From contig JADGAO010000193.1 in assembly GCA_015231995.1 (NCBI GenBank), positions 1-6,485 on the forward strand: a stretch of 6,485 nt of DNA, in the 5' to 3' direction. Positions 5,701 to 6,485 of this stretch are shown in pieces. The stretch's first letter is position 1. Each line of letters opens with the position of its first letter. The notes beneath the pieces are model-generated. The model was not told the DNA's origin. It searched no databases and saw only the letters and a program-made list of their open reading frames with translations. The translations under genes were made by a program, and so were the position numbers. The stretch is from Nitrospinota bacterium. GTDB lineage: Bacteria > Nitrospinota_A > UBA7883 > JACRLM01.

Positions 5701-6485
5701 CCGAATAAGAGACTTCCGCGCTGTGGGCAAGCGTTATGCGTTGTGTCACGCCGCTGTTGGCGTACCCCTGGTTCGTTTCCGAAACGCCCAGGTTTACGAG
5801 CGCCTGCATCGCCGCCGTCCCACCCGCCGCCGTCCGCGCATTGGCCGTGTATACCACCATTATGCTGATGGTCGTCCCGTCGTCGGGAACGGGAGCGGGC
5901 GCGTTTAACCCCTGCGGGGAGGCTTTGGGAGCTGGTGTTGCGTCTGAGTCGGGAATGGCTGGCGGGGTTACGGGAACCGGGTCAAGTTCTGTGGGAAACC
6001 TGGCGGTGTCCACCTCCTGGACGGACTGTATCCCGGACGGCGCGACGCGAATCTGGTAGATTACGCTTCCCCAACCCGGCCTGATATTCCCCGTCACCAC
6101 TCCAGAGCCGAAGACGAACGTGGCGCTGTTTATGAGAGTCTTGCCCCCGGATATGGAGCCGGTCAGGATAGTGAATTGGCCGTCGCGCGATTTCCCGGTC
6201 TTCTCGGGAACGAAGTCGAGCCTGACATCTGGGAAAAGGTTTAACGATATCGGTTGCGGGGCCAGTCCCTCCGATGTCTGGTCGGCCACGGACGACAGAC
6301 CCTGGAGGTTTATAATTACCGGGCGTTCACGGACTATCGTGGGATCGGCGTCTGGTTGCCCCAAAACTCCCGCTCCGACCGAAGATGGATGATCGGCGAA
6401 TAGCTCTACCGGAGCGTCTGCGTAAGCTTTCCCCATAAAGAAGGTTCCGGCGGCGACGCTCAACGCCAGCGCAATTACGCCGAAT
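2768..6485 (-). CDS. Secreted M12B (reprolysin-like) zinc metalloprotease with PEGA-like, InlB-like, three FN3-like and six FG-GAP/VCBS repeats; 5' partial
   Basis: Probable extracellular zinc endopeptidase. The frame stays open to the window edge, and the residues upstream of the first possible start (a TTG at 6463) read FGVIALA, continuing a hydrophobic signal peptide that ends AYA-DA. That TTG is therefore probably an internal Leu, and the true start lies outside the window. Numbering from 6463: prodomain about 16-157; Pro/Ala-rich linker 158-195; catalytic domain about 196-430, with zinc motif HEMGHNLGSHHD at 336-347, a following Met in VMAY (M374) as the Met-turn, and four Cys (302, 327, 380, 387) that could form disulfides. 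Then a PEGA-like beta domain 435-508, an InlB B-repeat-like domain about 512-584, three FN3-like domains about 594-884, and six FG-GAP/VCBS-like repeats 898-1227 with DxDGDGxxD calcium-type loops. It ends SEETIR with no LPXTG, PEP-CTERM or membrane anchor visible. The prodomain contains no Cys, so a cysteine switch is unlikely. The substrate is unknown. The family call is strong; the roles of the accessory domains are inferred. Confidence 0.93.
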   Translation of the reverse strand, partial: FGVIALALSVAAGTFFMGKAYADAPVELFADHPSSVGAGVLGQPDADPTIVRERPVIINLQGLSSVADQTSEGLAPQPISLNLFPDVRLDFVPEKTGKSRDGQFTILTGSISGGKTLINSATFVFGSGVVTGNIRPGWGSVIYQIRVAPSGIQSVQEVDTARFPTELDPVPVTPPAIPDSDATPAPKASPQGLNAPAPVPDDGTTISIMVVYTANARTAAGGTAAMQALVNLGVSETNQGYANSGVTQRITLAHSAEVSYSEGAGSAGFSQALADVRGTSDGNMDNIHTLRNTYTADMVSLWINNSAYCGLAYLMTSPSSTFDSNAFSVVHHSCATGYYSFGHEMGHNLGSHHDTYVAPGNGAFSYSHGYTDTTNRFRTVMAYNDACAAVGVTCARINYWSNPGVNYNAAVTGASNADNALSLNNTVSVAANWRASNSGSGSLTVNISPAEAVTAGAQWRVNSGTWQASGATVSNLSPGSHSVSFNTVAGYTSPANQNVTITDGQTTTATGTYTITSTAITVSATNGTGGSVTPASQDVTSGSTVSFTVTANTGYTRGLRVNGTCPAGYWSSTTYTTGAVTASCTASFTFVLKSAAVTVPGAVTNSATSVAESGVTFNGSVNPKNASTAVVFQYGKTTAYGLKSSKATLTGRVAQSVSAAATGLACATTYHYRVRAANSKGVTNGSDATFTTSACTTPRPVTGAVTNKTQKTVTLNGTVNPRNSTTTAKFQYGTTTAYGSATSVVTLTGSTDQAVTADLTGLACGTVYHFRAWAQNPSGIKKGADVAFKTALCNRPVVATGAAAGVTSTGATLNGTVNPKNDTTTAKFQYGTTTAYGTPTSTVTLTGSTAQAVTRDLTGLTCATTYHFRVVASNSNGATFGSHGMFTTSACADSAADFNIVKAPVSDFDGDGKSDILFRDAVTGQTQAWMMDGVTVTSNLATTLNAGAYTSTSGWQAQGIGDFDGDGKNDLLWRDAQSGQMAVWTMDGVTVVTNETTSVNPGAYASTTGWQAHGIGDFDGDGKSDILWRNAGTGQTAVWFMNGSTVTSSSNTNVNAGAYTSTAGWQVHGVGDFNGDAKSDILWRQIETGMTAIWFMNGASKVGGKYTSVQAGAYTATTGWQIHGVGDFNGDGKADILWRNAESGATVVWFMNGAARTSSSNTSLQAGTYDSTTGWHVQAVGDFNDDGKSDVLLRYAGTGQTFIWLMNGAVAIGDWTSLDAGAYDSTTGLQVLSEETIR
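2783..3772 (-). repeat. Six in-frame 165-bp tandem units encoding FG-GAP/VCBS-like repeats
   Basis: The first Asp codon of each calcium-type loop starts at 3766, 3601, 3436, 3271, 3106 and 2941, exactly 165 bp (55 codons) apart, so the array holds six whole units without indels. Each unit follows the pattern GDFDGDGKxDILWR, then TGxTxxWFMNG, then AGAYxSTTGWQ. The units are diverged rather than identical, which points to old duplication under selection for protein fold. Two loops deviate: unit 4 has DFNGDAKSD and unit 6 has DFNDDGKSD. Repeats of this type usually fold as beta-propeller blades. Here they form the C terminus of the metalloprotease and could bind glycan or matrix (inference). Confidence 0.93.
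3812..4684 (-). repeat. Three in-frame 294-bp tandem units encoding FN3-like domains
   Basis: The Phe codon of the conserved FQYG motif lies at 4591, 4297 and 4003, exactly 294 bp (98 codons) apart. Each unit contains an NGxVNPxN motif, FQYGxTTAYG, and GLxCxTxYHxR followed by a second Cys near the domain end (SAC or ALC). The Cys pair is conserved in all three units with 28 residues between the two, which suggests one disulfide per domain. The pattern fits fibronectin-III-like spacer domains of secreted bacterial proteins. The outer boundaries are approximate because unit 1 carries about four extra residues before its FQYG motif. Confidence 0.88.

Noticed and set aside
5506..5868. 120-codon plus-strand open frame
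   Set aside because: Antisense to the catalytic and linker part of the metalloprotease; Pro/Arg-rich with no domain signal.

Overview
The window is a stretch of bacterial chromosome in which every supported gene reads on the minus strand, so gene order in the direction of transcription runs from position 6485 down to 1. The organism is probably a Gram-negative, respiring bacterium with fairly high G+C: there are Sec-type signal peptides, a periplasmic-type dihaem cytochrome c, an isolated DsbD alpha-type domain and clear Shine-Dalgarno sites. The mix (FG-GAP/VCBS-rich secreted metalloprotease, small PCP_red protein, dihaem cytochrome) recalls environmental lineages such as deltaproteobacteria, Nitrospirota or Nitrospinota, but nothing here fixes the taxon.

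Region 6485-2768 is one very large secreted zinc metalloprotease, cut at its N terminus by the window edge. It has a signal peptide, a prodomain, an M12B/reprolysin-like catalytic domain with an extended HExxHxxGxxHD zinc site, a PEGA-like domain, an InlB-B-repeat-like domain, three fibronectin-III-like domains with an exact 294-bp period, and six FG-GAP/VCBS-like repeats with an exact 165-bp period. It looks like an extracellular protease carrying a long adhesive or substrate-targeting tail.

Region 2767-1728 holds a promoter-like site and galU (UTP-glucose-1-phosphate uridylyltransferase), which starts at a TTG codon. GalU supplies UDP-glucose for surface polysaccharides and glycosylation.

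Region 1651-180 holds three small genes for an apparent envelope redox set: a dihaem cytochrome c, then (after a 127-nt gap containing a perfect 10-bp hairpin) a 56-residue stand-alone PCP_red-domain protein, directly followed by a secreted stand-alone DsbD alpha-type domain with a Cys pair. The last two are almost certainly co-translated, since the stop of one lies a single base before the start of the next. The small PCP_red gene has not been widely characterised outside chlorophyll synthesis, and its pairing with a thiol-redox domain and a cytochrome is the most intriguing part of the window.

Region 179-1 carries no complete gene. A possible start of another minus-strand gene lies at 21-19 and runs off the window.
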